Origin: Flavobacterium salmonis
Lineage (GTDB): Bacteria; Bacteroidota; Bacteroidia; Flavobacteriales; Flavobacteriaceae
Direction: 5' to 3'
Length of the DNA stretch: 64,000 nt
Assembly (NCBI RefSeq): GCF_903819435.1
Contig: NZ_CAIJDP010000090.1
Location: 216,199-280,198, forward strand
Shown here piece after piece: positions 18,975-29,090 of this stretch (position 1 is its first letter; every line of letters begins with the position of its first letter). The notes below the pieces were generated by a model, which saw nothing but the letters and a program-made list of their open reading frames with translations, ran no database searches and was not told the DNA's origin. Both the position numbers and the translations under genes were made by a program.

Positions 18975-20444
18975 CTAAATCTTAACACCAATTTTTCTTA
19001 AAAGACTATCCATAACCTTATTGATATCTGGTGAGATAGTAAATTTATAATTTAGATACAGATATAAAATCGTGACAAAAATGGATTTCAAAGCAATTCC
19101 AATTAAAGGATAAACCTGAAATTCCCAAAAATAAAAAGCTAAAAACAAAGCTGTTGTAACAGCCAGTGAATATAAATTTTGTTTTGTAAAAGGATACAAA
19201 TGAAGTTTTTTTACAACAAACAGCAGTTTGGCCAGACTATAAAAAGTGATAGACAATAAGGTTGCAAATGCAGAACCCATAATGCCGTAGAGCGGTATGA
19301 AAATTACATTTAAAATAAATGTCAGCACCACTAAACCTAGTCCTAAAAACAATACAGTTTTGTAATATTTTGTATTAAAAATGATAGCATTATTATTTCC
19401 TAAAATCAAATCAAAATATTTAGACAAACCTATCATAAAAACTACCGGAATTCCGCCTCTGTATTCGTCAGGAACTATTTCATACAACTGGTTAATATTC
19501 ACAAAAATACATAACATTACAAAGCCTCCCACAATCTGCAGGTTTATGGATGTTTTTTTATACAAAATATTCAATTCGTCATGTTTGTTTTCGTGCATTA
19601 ATTTAGCCGTAATCGGATATACAATTTGATGCATGGCCCGACTTGGAACCGAAATAACCAAAGCAATATAGGTTGCAACAGAATAATAAGCAATATTCTT
19701 GATTTCCATGTATTGATTTAGCATGAGTTTATCGCCATCTAAAAGCAAATTGGCAACACTTCCGGACAAAATAATATAAAAAGTATATTCCATTACACTT
19801 TTTACGTTTTCGGGAATTGTAATTTGAAAATTTGGTCTTTTGATATAAAAGGCATAAAACATCGTTATCAAAAAGGCTACAAAATAAATCGCAGCAGTTA
19901 AATAAACAAACTCAACCAATGAAATCCATTTAAAATACAATCCAACTAAGGCAAAACTGGAAAACAACCTCAAACCTACTTCTTTGATAAAGTTTCCAAA
20001 AACAGAATGCATGTGAACTCTTGCCCATGCATAAAATATTTCAAAATAGGCCATACAAATTCCAATAAATGGAATTAAGAGCATGAATTCTTTGACTACG
20101 GGATTTTCTTTAGAAACAAAAGCCGTAATATCATCAAAGAAAAAGATTCCTATTATTCCCAAAGGAATACACATCAATACCGGAAATAAAGCTGTAAAAG
20201 ATAAAAATTGTTCTCTTTCTTCTTCAGTATTATATTGTGAGTAAAATTTAACTAAGGTATTCTGCATCCCGATGGCAAACAGGGGCATAATAACATTTGC
20301 TGCCGAAAGAATATAATTTGTTAATGCATAATAAGTTGCACCCAAATAAATGGGATACAAATAAAGTGTATTAATAGCTCCAATACCGAAACCTATATAA
20401 GTGATTATAGTGTTTTTGAAAGACTGATTTAAGACAATACCCAT
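18975..20444 (-). CDS. Polysaccharide flippase (MOP/Wzx-like)
   Basis: 489 residues, hydrophobic throughout, with 12-14 predictable membrane helices. It starts with the family-like NTIITYIGFGIGAINTLYLYPIYLG and contains GIGAINTLYL, SVATYIALVISVPSRAMHQIVYP near 260 and a paired repeat of helices in the C-terminal half (YGIMGSAFATLLSITFYSLAK). Such proteins flip lipid-linked oligosaccharides across the inner membrane. The gene follows a glycosyltransferase (20539-21822) by about 95 bases in the same direction. Together with YfhO upstream this forms an envelope-polysaccharide or glycoprotein-glycan group. The substrate is unknown. Confidence 0.85.
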   Translation of the reverse strand: MGIVLNQSFKNTIITYIGFGIGAINTLYLYPIYLGATYYALTNYILSAANVIMPLFAIGMQNTLVKFYSQYNTEEEREQFLSFTALFPVLMCIPLGIIGIFFFDDITAFVSKENPVVKEFMLLIPFIGICMAYFEIFYAWARVHMHSVFGNFIKEVGLRLFSSFALVGLYFKWISLVEFVYLTAAIYFVAFLITMFYAFYIKRPNFQITIPENVKSVMEYTFYIILSGSVANLLLDGDKLMLNQYMEIKNIAYYSVATYIALVISVPSRAMHQIVYPITAKLMHENKHDELNILYKKTSINLQIVGGFVMLCIFVNINQLYEIVPDEYRGGIPVVFMIGLSKYFDLILGNNNAIIFNTKYYKTVLFLGLGLVVLTFILNVIFIPLYGIMGSAFATLLSITFYSLAKLLFVVKKLHLYPFTKQNLYSLAVTTALFLAFYFWEFQVYPLIGIALKSIFVTILYLYLNYKFTISPDINKVMDSLLRKIGVKI

Positions 20445-20538
20445 TTTTTGACTGCAGGATTTAGATTGTAGATTTTTGATTTGCTATTCTACTTTCTTAT
20501 AATATTTGAAATTGTTATTTCTTTTTAAAATTGATATT

Positions 20539-21822
20539 TTAACGAATCAATTGTGCTAATTGCCTGGTTAGATTTTTTCTTGAATACTGCTGTAAACCAA
20601 CTCCATTAGCCCTTAGGTTTCCTTCCAAAAATTGATTATAAAGGTCCAAAATTACACTTTTTAATTTCGCTTTTTCAGAATAATCAAAAAATACTCCTGT
20701 ATTCGTTTCTTTTATGATATCAGCAAAATCTGACCCTTGAGGACCAATTGCAATTATTGGACGGTTAGATACCATATATTCGAATAATTTCCCCGGAATA
20801 ATGCTCTTGGTATCTTCAGAATTAATTTCGATTAAAAGCAAAACCTGTGATTTTTTTTGATGCGCAATTGCCTCATGATGCGACACATAGCCCATAAGAT
20901 TCAAATAATCATTTAGTTTAAATTCTACGATTGAATCAAGTACTTCCTGACTTACTGCACCAATTAACTTAATCTCTAAGTTCGATTTAAAATCAGAAGT
21001 TTCATTTAACAATTCAACAAGACATTCCCATAAAAACTTTGGGTTTCGATCTGATAAAAAGGAACCAATATGAGCGAGAGTAAATTTGGTATCCAAAACC
21101 TGCTTCTCTACGCTTTCAACATCATAACCATTTGTAATCACTGAGATAGGCTTATTGGTTATTGCCTGAAATTCTGTTTTAGTGGTTTTACTGGTTACAA
21201 TAACAGTATCTGCTGAATTGAGAACTTTATGCTCTAATTGCTTGTGTTTTTTAGACGCATAACTTGACAGACGCAATGCCTTGTGATAACCAATAGTCGT
21301 CCAGGGATCACGGAAATCTGCAAACCACTTTACATTTAGTTTTGCTTTTAATTCTAAACCAATCAAATGCAAACTGTGTGGCGGTCCGGAAGTAACAATT
21401 GTATCGATATTGTTCTCCTTAATATATTTCTCAAGATAAGACACAGAAGGTTTTACCCAAAAAACACGTGCATCCGGAATAAAAAGATTACCTCGTACCC
21501 AAAGAAAAGTTTTGTCTAAAAAAGTCTGTTTCTTTTTATGAGGGAAAATTCCGGAACTGATTTTTTTTGTTTTTTTCTTTGAAAAGATTGAAGCCAATTG
21601 ATAAGGCTCCCAGATTTTACTTTTAAGAATAATTACTTTATCTGAAATTTCACTTACCAAACCTTCATCAACAATTGGATAAGTTGGATTTTCCGGAACA
21701 TAAACGATTGGCTGTACATCAAATTCCGGCAGGTATTTTACAAATTTGAGCCAGCGTTGTACACCAGGCCCTCCAGCTGGCGGGAAGTAATAAGTTATTA
21801 TTAAGAGCTTTTTTTGTTCCAT
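20539..21822 (-). CDS. Glycosyltransferase, GT4-like (GT-B fold)
   Basis: 427 residues. The N-terminal Rossmann domain starts KLLIITYYFPPAGGPGVQRWLKFVKYLPEF, the typical acceptor-side opening of group 1 glycosyltransferases. The C-terminal nucleotide-sugar domain has TLAHIGSFLSDRNPKFLWE near 250 and the donor-binding region KSIIPGKLFEYMVSNRPIIAIGP near 345-370, where GKLFEYM carries the second glutamate of the EX7E-type motif. It transfers a sugar to a growing surface glycan in the cytoplasm. It is flanked by a flippase downstream and YfhO upstream. Confidence 0.87.
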   Translation of the reverse strand: MEQKKLLIITYYFPPAGGPGVQRWLKFVKYLPEFDVQPIVYVPENPTYPIVDEGLVSEISDKVIILKSKIWEPYQLASIFSKKKTKKISSGIFPHKKKQTFLDKTFLWVRGNLFIPDARVFWVKPSVSYLEKYIKENNIDTIVTSGPPHSLHLIGLELKAKLNVKWFADFRDPWTTIGYHKALRLSSYASKKHKQLEHKVLNSADTVIVTSKTTKTEFQAITNKPISVITNGYDVESVEKQVLDTKFTLAHIGSFLSDRNPKFLWECLVELLNETSDFKSNLEIKLIGAVSQEVLDSIVEFKLNDYLNLMGYVSHHEAIAHQKKSQVLLLIEINSEDTKSIIPGKLFEYMVSNRPIIAIGPQGSDFADIIKETNTGVFFDYSEKAKLKSVILDLYNQFLEGNLRANGVGLQQYSRKNLTRQLAQLIR

Positions 21823-21837
21823 ATTCCAATTCCACAG

Positions 21838-21930
21838 AGATCCACAAAGTATCTACTAAGTATCACAAAGATTTTAAATTATTTTTGAGTATCTCCGTGA
21901 TTTCTTTGCGAATCTTTGCGAAAAAATTTT
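21838..21930 (-). repeat. Dispersed GCAAAG/CACAGAG-type repeat overlapping the yfhO end
   Basis: On the minus strand this stretch reads as a chain of related short words: CGCAAAGATTCGCAAAGAAATC, CACGGAGATAC, then CTTTGTGATAC, CTTTGTGGATCTCTGTGG. Such word chains are common between genes in Flavobacterium genomes, as far as I recall. Here the left part lies inside the coding frame of yfhO and supplies its last dozen or so residues. Confidence 0.45.
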
Positions 21931-24338
21931 TCAAAATAAACTCCTCCAATTAAAAACAATAACATACCAATTGAACTTGCCAGTGTAATACTGCTACCCG
22001 TTTTAATAACCTGAGGTTCGAATTTAAATTCGATAGTATGTTTTCCACCCGGAATTTCCATAGCTCTTAAAACATAATCAACAGGAAAATGATCTGTTAA
22101 TTGACCGTCGATATAAGCATTCCATCCATTTTTATAATACATTTCAGAGAAAACAGCTAAGCCGTCTTTTCCGTTATCCGATTGATATTTGATATAATTT
22201 GGTTTGTATTGAATTACTTTTATTGTTCCGGTTGTATCCCATTGTTTTTTTAATCGGGCACTTCTAAATTTAGCTTCATGTTCATGAACGTTAAAAACCG
22301 CAACTCTTTTGGTATCAATATGATCCAACGCCTTCATCACATCATCTGGTTTATTTACAAGTTTTACAGTACTCACAAACCAGGCATTTCCATTTGTATT
22401 TGGGTTTACTGTTGGAAATTCTTTTCCTTCCTTATCTGTCTGAATAATGTATTTTACGTTTAACATATCCAAAACTTCCATGTTATTTTTTGCAATCTGA
22501 TAATCAAATAACTGTTGGATTCTTCTTGGTTTAGCAGCATGATATCCTCCTAATGAATTATGAAAATAAGATGCCCGGGCACTTGACATATTTCCGTTTA
22601 CTTCGAAAACTCTGTAATGCGTAGTATCTTTTAAAATTTGAGCATCTGAAGGGGTTTCCTGAAATGGAGCTGCAATTTCAACCGGACTCACAAAATCTTT
22701 TGCTGAAACATATTTTTTATCTACAAAAAACAAATCAAAAACCATTAAAATGCCAACGATAATTAAAGTAGTATTCTGAGCCAGTTTATTTTTGATAAAG
22801 AGCCATAAAATCCCAAAAGTCACTACAATAAAAAATCCTGAACGTAATAAATCCGCAGAATACAAAGTCATTCTGTCTTCTTTTAAAGCATCAACAAACC
22901 CAGGACCGTAACTTTCTAAAAAGTAACTGTCACTGCTTCCTGAAAAATGGAAAAATCCTTTTGCAAATACTAAAATTATAATGACTCCCAAACCAAAAAC
23001 ACCAGTTTGGATAAGTGCTTTTTGCTGCAATTTAGGCTCTTCTTTTGATTTAAAAAACGATTGCAATCCCATAATTGCCAAAACAGGAAAACATAATTCC
23101 AAGATAACCTGAATCGAAGAAACTGCTCTAAACTTATCGTACATCGGAACGTAATCAATAAAAAAGTCAGTTAATAATGAGAAGTTTTTTCCCCAGGAAA
23201 GCACTAATGAAAATAATGCTCCTCCTAGGAATACATACTTTATTTTTCTGTCATCAATAAACAATGCTAAAATACCTAAAAAGAAAACCACAACACCGAT
23301 GTAAGCAGGAGCAGCTACAATAGGCTGGTCGCCCCAATAAGTAGGCATTCCTGACACAAAATCCTGTGCTTGTGTAGAAGGAACTCCCTGCTCGGTCATA
23401 AATGAGTACATACGGCTGTCAGTTCCTACATTTTCATGATTAGAACCACCAAAAAGTCTTGGTGCAATAAGATTAAAACTTTCAGCAATTCCGTAACTGT
23501 ATTCTGTAATATATTCACGGCTTAAGGCATTTTCATTGGTTTTCTTAGATCCATCGGGATTAAAAGTTAACTCACTATTGCTACGCGTGCTAAACTTAGC
23601 ATATTCACTTGTAGCTAATAAATTAGTAGCATTTGCACCAATTGCTAAAATTCCGGCAATGGCCAAAACACCAATTGAGGTTAAAAATCCTTTATATTCT
23701 TTTTCTTTAATGAATTGAAAAGTATAGTACCCTGAAAGTATAAGAAGGAAAATTAATAAATAATAAGTCATTTGAAAATGGTTTGCATTCACTTCTAATG
23801 CAACCGCAAACATGGTAAGCAGTCCTCCCCAAATGTATTTTTTTTGAAAAACTAATATAAAACCTGCGATAACCAAAGGCATATATGCAATTGCATGTGC
23901 CTTTGCATTATGACCAACCCCAAGAATTATAATTAAATAGGTTGAAAAACCAAAAGCTATTGCACCAATAAATGCTTTTAAAGGATCTGTTTTTAAAACC
24001 AAAAGCAAACCGTAAAAACCTAAGAAATATAAAAATAAATAATCAGCAGGACGTGGTAAAAAACGCAAAACATCATCTAACTTACCTATAAAGTCATTTG
24101 GATAATTTGCTCCTAACTGATAAGTCGGCATTCCTCCAAAAGCAGAGTTTGTCCAATACGGCTCTGATTTTTCAACAGCTCTAAAATCATTTTGTTCTTT
24201 TGCCATTCCGGTATATTGAGCAATATCGGATTGGAAAATTTGTTTTCCCTGTAAAACCGGGTAAAAATAAATTAGGGAAACTAAAATAAAACCCAATATA
24301 ACAAGGGCATGCGGATAGAACTTATTTACTATTTTCAA
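21879..24338 (-). CDS. YfhO family membrane protein
   Basis: 819 residues. It has many membrane helices in the first 530 residues, a large soluble domain (about 560-775) and a last helix near 785-805 (SSIGMLLFLIGGVYF). The early block QSDIAQYTGMAKEQNDF with YWTNSAFGGMPTYQ is typical of YfhO-like proteins. These are thought to be GT-C-fold glycosyltransferases acting on envelope polymers such as teichoic acids; the Bacteroidota substrate is not known. The last residues (KDSQRNHGDTQK) are charged and are encoded by an intergenic repeat, so the tail is probably a recent extension. Its neighbours, a glycosyltransferase and a flippase, support an envelope-glycan role. Confidence 0.87.
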   Translation of the reverse strand: MKIVNKFYPHALVILGFILVSLIYFYPVLQGKQIFQSDIAQYTGMAKEQNDFRAVEKSEPYWTNSAFGGMPTYQLGANYPNDFIGKLDDVLRFLPRPADYLFLYFLGFYGLLLVLKTDPLKAFIGAIAFGFSTYLIIILGVGHNAKAHAIAYMPLVIAGFILVFQKKYIWGGLLTMFAVALEVNANHFQMTYYLLIFLLILSGYYTFQFIKEKEYKGFLTSIGVLAIAGILAIGANATNLLATSEYAKFSTRSNSELTFNPDGSKKTNENALSREYITEYSYGIAESFNLIAPRLFGGSNHENVGTDSRMYSFMTEQGVPSTQAQDFVSGMPTYWGDQPIVAAPAYIGVVVFFLGILALFIDDRKIKYVFLGGALFSLVLSWGKNFSLLTDFFIDYVPMYDKFRAVSSIQVILELCFPVLAIMGLQSFFKSKEEPKLQQKALIQTGVFGLGVIIILVFAKGFFHFSGSSDSYFLESYGPGFVDALKEDRMTLYSADLLRSGFFIVVTFGILWLFIKNKLAQNTTLIIVGILMVFDLFFVDKKYVSAKDFVSPVEIAAPFQETPSDAQILKDTTHYRVFEVNGNMSSARASYFHNSLGGYHAAKPRRIQQLFDYQIAKNNMEVLDMLNVKYIIQTDKEGKEFPTVNPNTNGNAWFVSTVKLVNKPDDVMKALDHIDTKRVAVFNVHEHEAKFRSARLKKQWDTTGTIKVIQYKPNYIKYQSDNGKDGLAVFSEMYYKNGWNAYIDGQLTDHFPVDYVLRAMEIPGGKHTIEFKFEPQVIKTGSSITLASSIGMLLFLIGGVYFEKFFRKDSQRNHGDTQK

Positions 24339-24389
24339 TTTAGGTTGGTTTGGTTAAATGATGAATCCTGATTATTTCAGGGTACAAAC

Positions 24390-24671
24390 TTAATCTATTT
24401 CTTCGTAATCAACATAATCGCCCACTTTTTTGGTTTCGCGCGGATTTTTAGCATTAGTCGTATTAATGATTATTTCATCATTATTGACTTGCGTTTTTTG
24501 CCATGTATTGTCCTGACTATATTGTTGTTGTCTAGAAAAATTCTCTCCTGCTTTTTCAACCGCTTTTTTTACAAGAACAGGCAAAAAGATTCTGGCTAAA
24601 AATTTAAAAATATAATAAAAAGCTATAATACCTATGATAATTCTTAAGCCTGTAAATGATGCTTCTTGCAT
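24390..24671 (-). CDS. DUF4834-like small membrane protein
   Basis: 93 residues. A single N-terminal membrane helix (GLRIIIGIIAFYYIFKFLARIFLPVLV) is followed by a charged, glutamine-rich cytoplasmic tail ending KKVGDYVDYEEID. This build, with the conserved acidic DYVDYEE ending, matches the DUF4834 family of Bacteroidota. The function is unknown. It precedes yfhO by 51 bases in the same direction and may be co-transcribed. Confidence 0.75.
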   Translation of the reverse strand: MQEASFTGLRIIIGIIAFYYIFKFLARIFLPVLVKKAVEKAGENFSRQQQYSQDNTWQKTQVNNDEIIINTTNAKNPRETKKVGDYVDYEEID

Positions 24672-24751
24672 AATCGTTTAATTTTTTTCAAAATTAATAA
24701 AACCATTGTTCAAAATTAAAATATCAATCTTAAATAAATAATAAAATATAG

Positions 24752-24759
24752 TACATTTG
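24752..24759 (+). promoter_or_regulatory. -7 promoter element of the 24795 gene
   Basis: TACATTTG fits TAnnTTTG and lies 36 bases before the ATG at 24795. No -33 TTTG is apparent at 19-21 bases upstream. Confidence 0.4.
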
Positions 24760-24794
24760 AAAACGTTATTACTTTTTAATCAAAAAATACATAT

Positions 24795-25838
24795 ATGTTA
24801 AAAATTAAAAACTTTTTGATAGCTTGCCTATTTTTATTCCCACAATACTTTTTTGCACAATATACAGATGTTATAAATTCAAATCGCCCAGGAGAAACCA
24901 TGTCGGCTTTCTCTGTTGGAAAATCCGTAATTCAGGCTGAAGTTGGTCTGTATGGCATAAATGAAAAACATGATGTACAGAATTATGAAGCTACTGGTTT
25001 TGGAACTGATTTCACACTTCGCTGGGGTCTTTTTTTAGAACAGCTGGAATTTATCGCAGATATTCAGTATCAAAATGAAACCTTCACAACACCGGTAACC
25101 AGTTTTAAGAAAAGTAATTTTAAGCAGACTAATTTAGGTGCTAAATATTTAATTTATGATCCTTTCAAAAACTATAAAGGTGATGTTAATATTTACAGTT
25201 ACGGCCCAAGTAAAAAATTTAAATGGCGCCAATTAATTCCTGCAGTTTCAATCTTTGCAGGAGCTAATTTTGTTTATAAAAATAATCCCTATGCATACAA
25301 TTCAAATACACTCAATTTTTATTCAAATGAATCCGGCTTTTCTCCAAAAATAATGTTGATGACCCAAAATCATTTTGGTGATGGAAGATGGGTATTAGTA
25401 TCTAATATTATTGCAGATTATATAGGTACTGATAACTCCGGATATGGATACATTTTAACTTTAACAAGAGGTTTTAACAGTAAATGGTCCGGTTTTGTAG
25501 AAAATCAGGCTTATAAAAGCGATTTATATAGCGATCTAATCGTAAGAGGCGGAGCAGCTTATTTATTATCAAGAAACGTACAGGTTGATGCATCAATAAG
25601 CAAAAATTTAAAAAATACTCCTTCATTACTTTACGGTGGAATTGGTTTTTCTATACGCTATGATGACAAACATAAAGAAGAACTAACAAGAGTAGGTAAA
25701 CCCAAAAAGCCTAAAAAGGATAAGAAAGATAAACTTACAAAAGAAGAACAAGAGGCACTCGAAAAAACGCAAAAAGAAGAAGACTATCAGGAAAAAGAGC
25801 GCAAAAGAAAAGCAAAATATGAGAAGAAAAAAAAATAG
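24795..25838 (+). CDS. MetA/phenol-degradation-type outer membrane protein with a basic tail
   Basis: 347 residues with a signal peptide (FLIACLFLFPQYFFAQ). The motif NSNRPGETMSAFSVGKSVIQAEVG opens a beta-barrel-like chain with many aromatic turns, in the manner of the putative 'MetA-pathway of phenol degradation' outer membrane family. The last 50 or so residues are very different: almost only K, E, R and D (KPKKPKKDKKDKLTKEEQEA). They probably form a charged periplasmic helix. The transported compound is unknown. The GNAT-like gene follows 47 bases later. Confidence 0.7.
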   Translation: MLKIKNFLIACLFLFPQYFFAQYTDVINSNRPGETMSAFSVGKSVIQAEVGLYGINEKHDVQNYEATGFGTDFTLRWGLFLEQLEFIADIQYQNETFTTPVTSFKKSNFKQTNLGAKYLIYDPFKNYKGDVNIYSYGPSKKFKWRQLIPAVSIFAGANFVYKNNPYAYNSNTLNFYSNESGFSPKIMLMTQNHFGDGRWVLVSNIIADYIGTDNSGYGYILTLTRGFNSKWSGFVENQAYKSDLYSDLIVRGGAAYLLSRNVQVDASISKNLKNTPSLLYGGIGFSIRYDDKHKEELTRVGKPKKPKKDKKDKLTKEEQEALEKTQKEEDYQEKERKRKAKYEKKKK

Positions 25839-25885
25839 CTTTTTTCAAATCCTTTTAATTTCTTAAAATAATAAAAACAAGTTTA

Positions 25886-27016
25886 ATGATTACAATTAAA
25901 GAAGCCAAAACAAAAAAGGAATTAACCGAATACATTAAATTTCCTTTTGCTTTATATAAGGATAACCCATATTGGGTACCTCCTATTATTGCAGATGAAT
26001 TAGAGTCCTTTGACAAGACGAAAAACCCAGCTTTTGATAATGCAGAGGCCTATTTTTATATCGCCTATAAAAACAATGAAATTGCAGGACGAATTACAGC
26101 CATTATTAATTGGGCAGAAGTCAACAACCAGCAAAAAAAGAAAGTTCGCTTTGGATGGTTTGATGTTATAGATGACATCGAAGTAACTAAAGCTTTACTG
26201 GAAAAAGTGCATGAACTGGGCAAACAAAACAACCTGGAACACATGGAAGGCCCAATGGGATTTTCAAATTTAGATAAAGTAGGAGTTCTAACAGAAGGTT
26301 TTGATCAAATAGGAACAATGATTACCTGGTATAACAATCCTTATTATGTCACCCATTTTGAACAGTTAGGTTTTCAGATCGAGAAAGAATACATTGAAAG
26401 TATTTTTCCGTTTTCAAATGTAAAACCAGAATTTTTCCTGAAAGCACAAGAACTCATCAAAAAAAGATATGGCTTAAAATCGTTAACTTTTACAAAGACG
26501 AAAGACATTATGCCACATGTTGACAAAATGTTTGATTTATTTAATGAATCTTACGAAAAGTTAGCTTCATTTGTAGCGATATCCGATGTCCAAAAAGAAT
26601 ATTTCAAAAAAAAATATATTAGTTTCATTAACCCGGAATATATCAAATTTGTTGTTGATAAAGATGATAAATTAATTGCTTTCAGCATCGTAATGCCTAG
26701 TTTTACAGAAGCACTACAAAAGATAAAAGGCAAGCTTTTTCCATTTGGATTTCTTCATTTATTAAAAGCACGAAAACATAGTAAAGACGTTGTTTTTTAT
26801 CTTATCGGAGTACATCCGGACTATCAAAACAAAGGAGTTACAGCGATTATTTTTGATGAATATTATAAAACTTTCTCCGAAAAAGGAATTCAAAATTGTA
26901 TCAGAACACCTGAACTATTAGAAAACAATGCTATTCATTTACTATGGAAAAACTTTGATCCAAAAATTCACTGCCAAAGAAAAACATATCGAAAAGATTT
27001 GTCCCAATGGACATAA
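25886..27016 (+). CDS. GNAT-like N-acyltransferase-fold protein
   Basis: 376 residues. The opening MITIKEAKTKKELTEYIKFPFALYKDNPYWVPPI is typical of a Bacteroidota family annotated as GNAT or N-acetyltransferase-like. The C-terminal half has a GNAT-type cofactor-loop region: FYLIGVHPDYQNKGVTAIIFDEYY near 305-325. The N-terminal half has a related but degenerate fold (AYFYIAYKNNEIAGRITAIIN). It probably moves an acyl group to an amine. Neither acceptor nor pathway can be read. It ends at a strong bidirectional terminator shared with yidC. Confidence 0.72.
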   Translation: MITIKEAKTKKELTEYIKFPFALYKDNPYWVPPIIADELESFDKTKNPAFDNAEAYFYIAYKNNEIAGRITAIINWAEVNNQQKKKVRFGWFDVIDDIEVTKALLEKVHELGKQNNLEHMEGPMGFSNLDKVGVLTEGFDQIGTMITWYNNPYYVTHFEQLGFQIEKEYIESIFPFSNVKPEFFLKAQELIKKRYGLKSLTFTKTKDIMPHVDKMFDLFNESYEKLASFVAISDVQKEYFKKKYISFINPEYIKFVVDKDDKLIAFSIVMPSFTEALQKIKGKLFPFGFLHLLKARKHSKDVVFYLIGVHPDYQNKGVTAIIFDEYYKTFSEKGIQNCIRTPELLENNAIHLLWKNFDPKIHCQRKTYRKDLSQWT

Positions 27017-27048
27017 CGATAATTCTTATTTACAAAGATTTATATATC

Positions 27049-27085
27049 AAAAAAGGTCGAAATTAGATAATTTCGACCTTTTTTT
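27049..27085. terminator. Bidirectional terminator between GNAT gene and yidC
   Basis: AAAAGGTCGAAATTA pairs with the following ATTTCGACCTTTT with a loop of about four bases. There is an A-run on the left and a T-run on the right, so it can stop transcripts from both convergent genes. Confidence 0.85.
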
Positions 27086-27099
27086 AATTCTGTAAAAGA

Positions 27100-29010
27100 T
27101 TATTTCTTTTTATTTTGAGTTTTTTTAGCTGCTTCCTGCTGCTCCATAACTTCCTGAAGACGCTGTTGAAACTTGCTTGGTTTTTTAGGCTCTTTTTGTT
27201 TATTTTCCTGAATCTGAGCATGAATTTTATCAGTATCAACAATATAGTTTTTAATTACAAACATGATCCCTATTGTAATTAAATTCGAAATAAAGTTATA
27301 CAAACTCAATCCGGCACCATAGCTATTAAAGAAAATCAACATCATTAATGGTGAAACGTAAATCATGATCTTCATCATCTTCGCCATATCTGGCATACCT
27401 TCCTGCTGTGGAGCTGCCATTTGCTGATCGCCTGAAGTCATTTTCATATAGAAGAAAATTGCAATTGCTGCCAGGATTGGAAACAAACTGATATGATCTC
27501 CATATAATGGAATATGAAATGGCAATTTTACAACCGAGTCAAAAGAAGACAAATCATTTGCCCAAAGAAAACCTTTCTGTCTTAGTTCAAAAGCTGACGG
27601 AAAGAACTGAAACGATGCATACATAAAAGGAAGCTGAATCAATGCAGGAATACATCCAGCCATTGGGTTTACGCCCGCTTTGTTATATAGCTTCATTGTT
27701 TCCTGTTGTTTCTTCATTGGGTCTTTTTTGAATTTTTCTCCCAACTCTGTAATTTCAGGACGCAAGACTTTCATTTTAGCCTGCGATAAAAATGACTTAT
27801 AAGTAATTGGCGACATGGCCAATTTAATAAGAATAGTAAAAATAATAATGGCAATTCCTAATGACAATCCAATTGTTGAGCTCAGGAATCCAAATAGCGG
27901 GATAAAAACCCATTTGTTAATCCATCCGAAAATTCCCCAACCTAACGGAATAATTTTTTCGAAATTTTTATCGTACGATTTTAATACTTTATAATCAGCA
28001 GGTCCAAAATACCAGCTCATTTTATAATCAATCTCTCCGTTAGAAAATGCTAAAGGAACAGTTGCTTTAAATTGCTTTGTAAAAACTGTATCGATTTTTT
28101 CATCTTTAACCAAATTCTCAGAAACTAACTGTGATTTTTCGAAAGAAGTATTTGTTTGTAAGATTGTAGTAAAAAAATGTTGCTTAAACGCTATATAGTC
28201 AACTTTTTCGGGCTTTTCTTCTTTATGATCACCTTGACCTACATAACTTTCTTTTCCTTCTTCGTAATTGTAGTAGATTTCAGCGTAACGATTCTCATAA
28301 GAAATGCTTTTTTCATTTCTGTAAGTTTTTAAATCCCATTGTAAATCTAATGGCTTAGAAGAATTCAAAACTTTATTTAGTCCCTGAGAACGAACATCAA
28401 AACCAACTAAATAATCGTTTGGTTTCAGGATATATTTATATTCTAAAAACTCGTTAGCTCCAGCTTTCAAACGCATTGATAAAATTTGATCTGCACCAAC
28501 TTTAGTTACTGTTGGCTCAAAAAACAAATCTTTAGAATTTAAAGTCCTGTTATCCGTTGTCTGTAACTGAATATTTAAATTAGAATTATTGTCTTTAATC
28601 AATTCTACTAATTGTTTAGAACCTTTTTCAAATCTTTCAAACTCCTTTAATGTTGCTTCAACAATATAACCGCCTTTGTTAGCAATTTTAAGTTTAATCT
28701 TTTCGTTTTCGATAGTTGTATAAGCTTCTTTTGCAGACGGAAGTGTAGCCGAGTAAGCAAAACCCCCTAATGTTTTTTGCAATTGTGCCAGCTGAACAGT
28801 ATCTCCAGGAGTTGCAGCAATAGGCAAAACAGCAGTTTTAGTTTTATCCGCTTTCCCCTGAGCTTGTTGTTTAGCGACTAATTCTTTCTTGGCTTTTTCA
28901 GCAGCAATCTCTTTTTCAGAAGGCTTATTCTGGTACATAATCCAAATAAGGATTCCAAATATCAATACAAAACCAATGATTGAATTAAGGTCAAATTTTT
29001 TTTCTTCCAT
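27100..29010 (-). CDS. yidC: Membrane protein insertase YidC
   Basis: 636 residues, the usual length for Bacteroidota YidC. It has an N-terminal membrane helix (IIGFVLIFGILIWIMYQ) and a large periplasmic beta-domain (about 60-350). A group of five C-terminal helices starts at FGFLSSTIGLSLGIAIIIFTILIKLAMSPITYKSF. Conserved loop features are present: MKVLRPEITELGEKFKKDPMKKQQETMKLYNKAGVNPMAGCIPALIQLP. The tail is lysine-rich, as often seen. It inserts inner-membrane proteins alone or with SecYEG. It lies 80 bases downstream of pyrG, a common order in this phylum. Confidence 0.97.
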   Translation of the reverse strand: MEEKKFDLNSIIGFVLIFGILIWIMYQNKPSEKEIAAEKAKKELVAKQQAQGKADKTKTAVLPIAATPGDTVQLAQLQKTLGGFAYSATLPSAKEAYTTIENEKIKLKIANKGGYIVEATLKEFERFEKGSKQLVELIKDNNSNLNIQLQTTDNRTLNSKDLFFEPTVTKVGADQILSMRLKAGANEFLEYKYILKPNDYLVGFDVRSQGLNKVLNSSKPLDLQWDLKTYRNEKSISYENRYAEIYYNYEEGKESYVGQGDHKEEKPEKVDYIAFKQHFFTTILQTNTSFEKSQLVSENLVKDEKIDTVFTKQFKATVPLAFSNGEIDYKMSWYFGPADYKVLKSYDKNFEKIIPLGWGIFGWINKWVFIPLFGFLSSTIGLSLGIAIIIFTILIKLAMSPITYKSFLSQAKMKVLRPEITELGEKFKKDPMKKQQETMKLYNKAGVNPMAGCIPALIQLPFMYASFQFFPSAFELRQKGFLWANDLSSFDSVVKLPFHIPLYGDHISLFPILAAIAIFFYMKMTSGDQQMAAPQQEGMPDMAKMMKIMIYVSPLMMLIFFNSYGAGLSLYNFISNLITIGIMFVIKNYIVDTDKIHAQIQENKQKEPKKPSKFQQRLQEVMEQQEAAKKTQNKKK

Positions 29011-29090
29011 TATAGTTTAAAAAAGTTATTCGTTTTAGAGTATTAGTTATGAGTTTTACTCAAAAGTTACACCCTTCAGTAATATTAATA

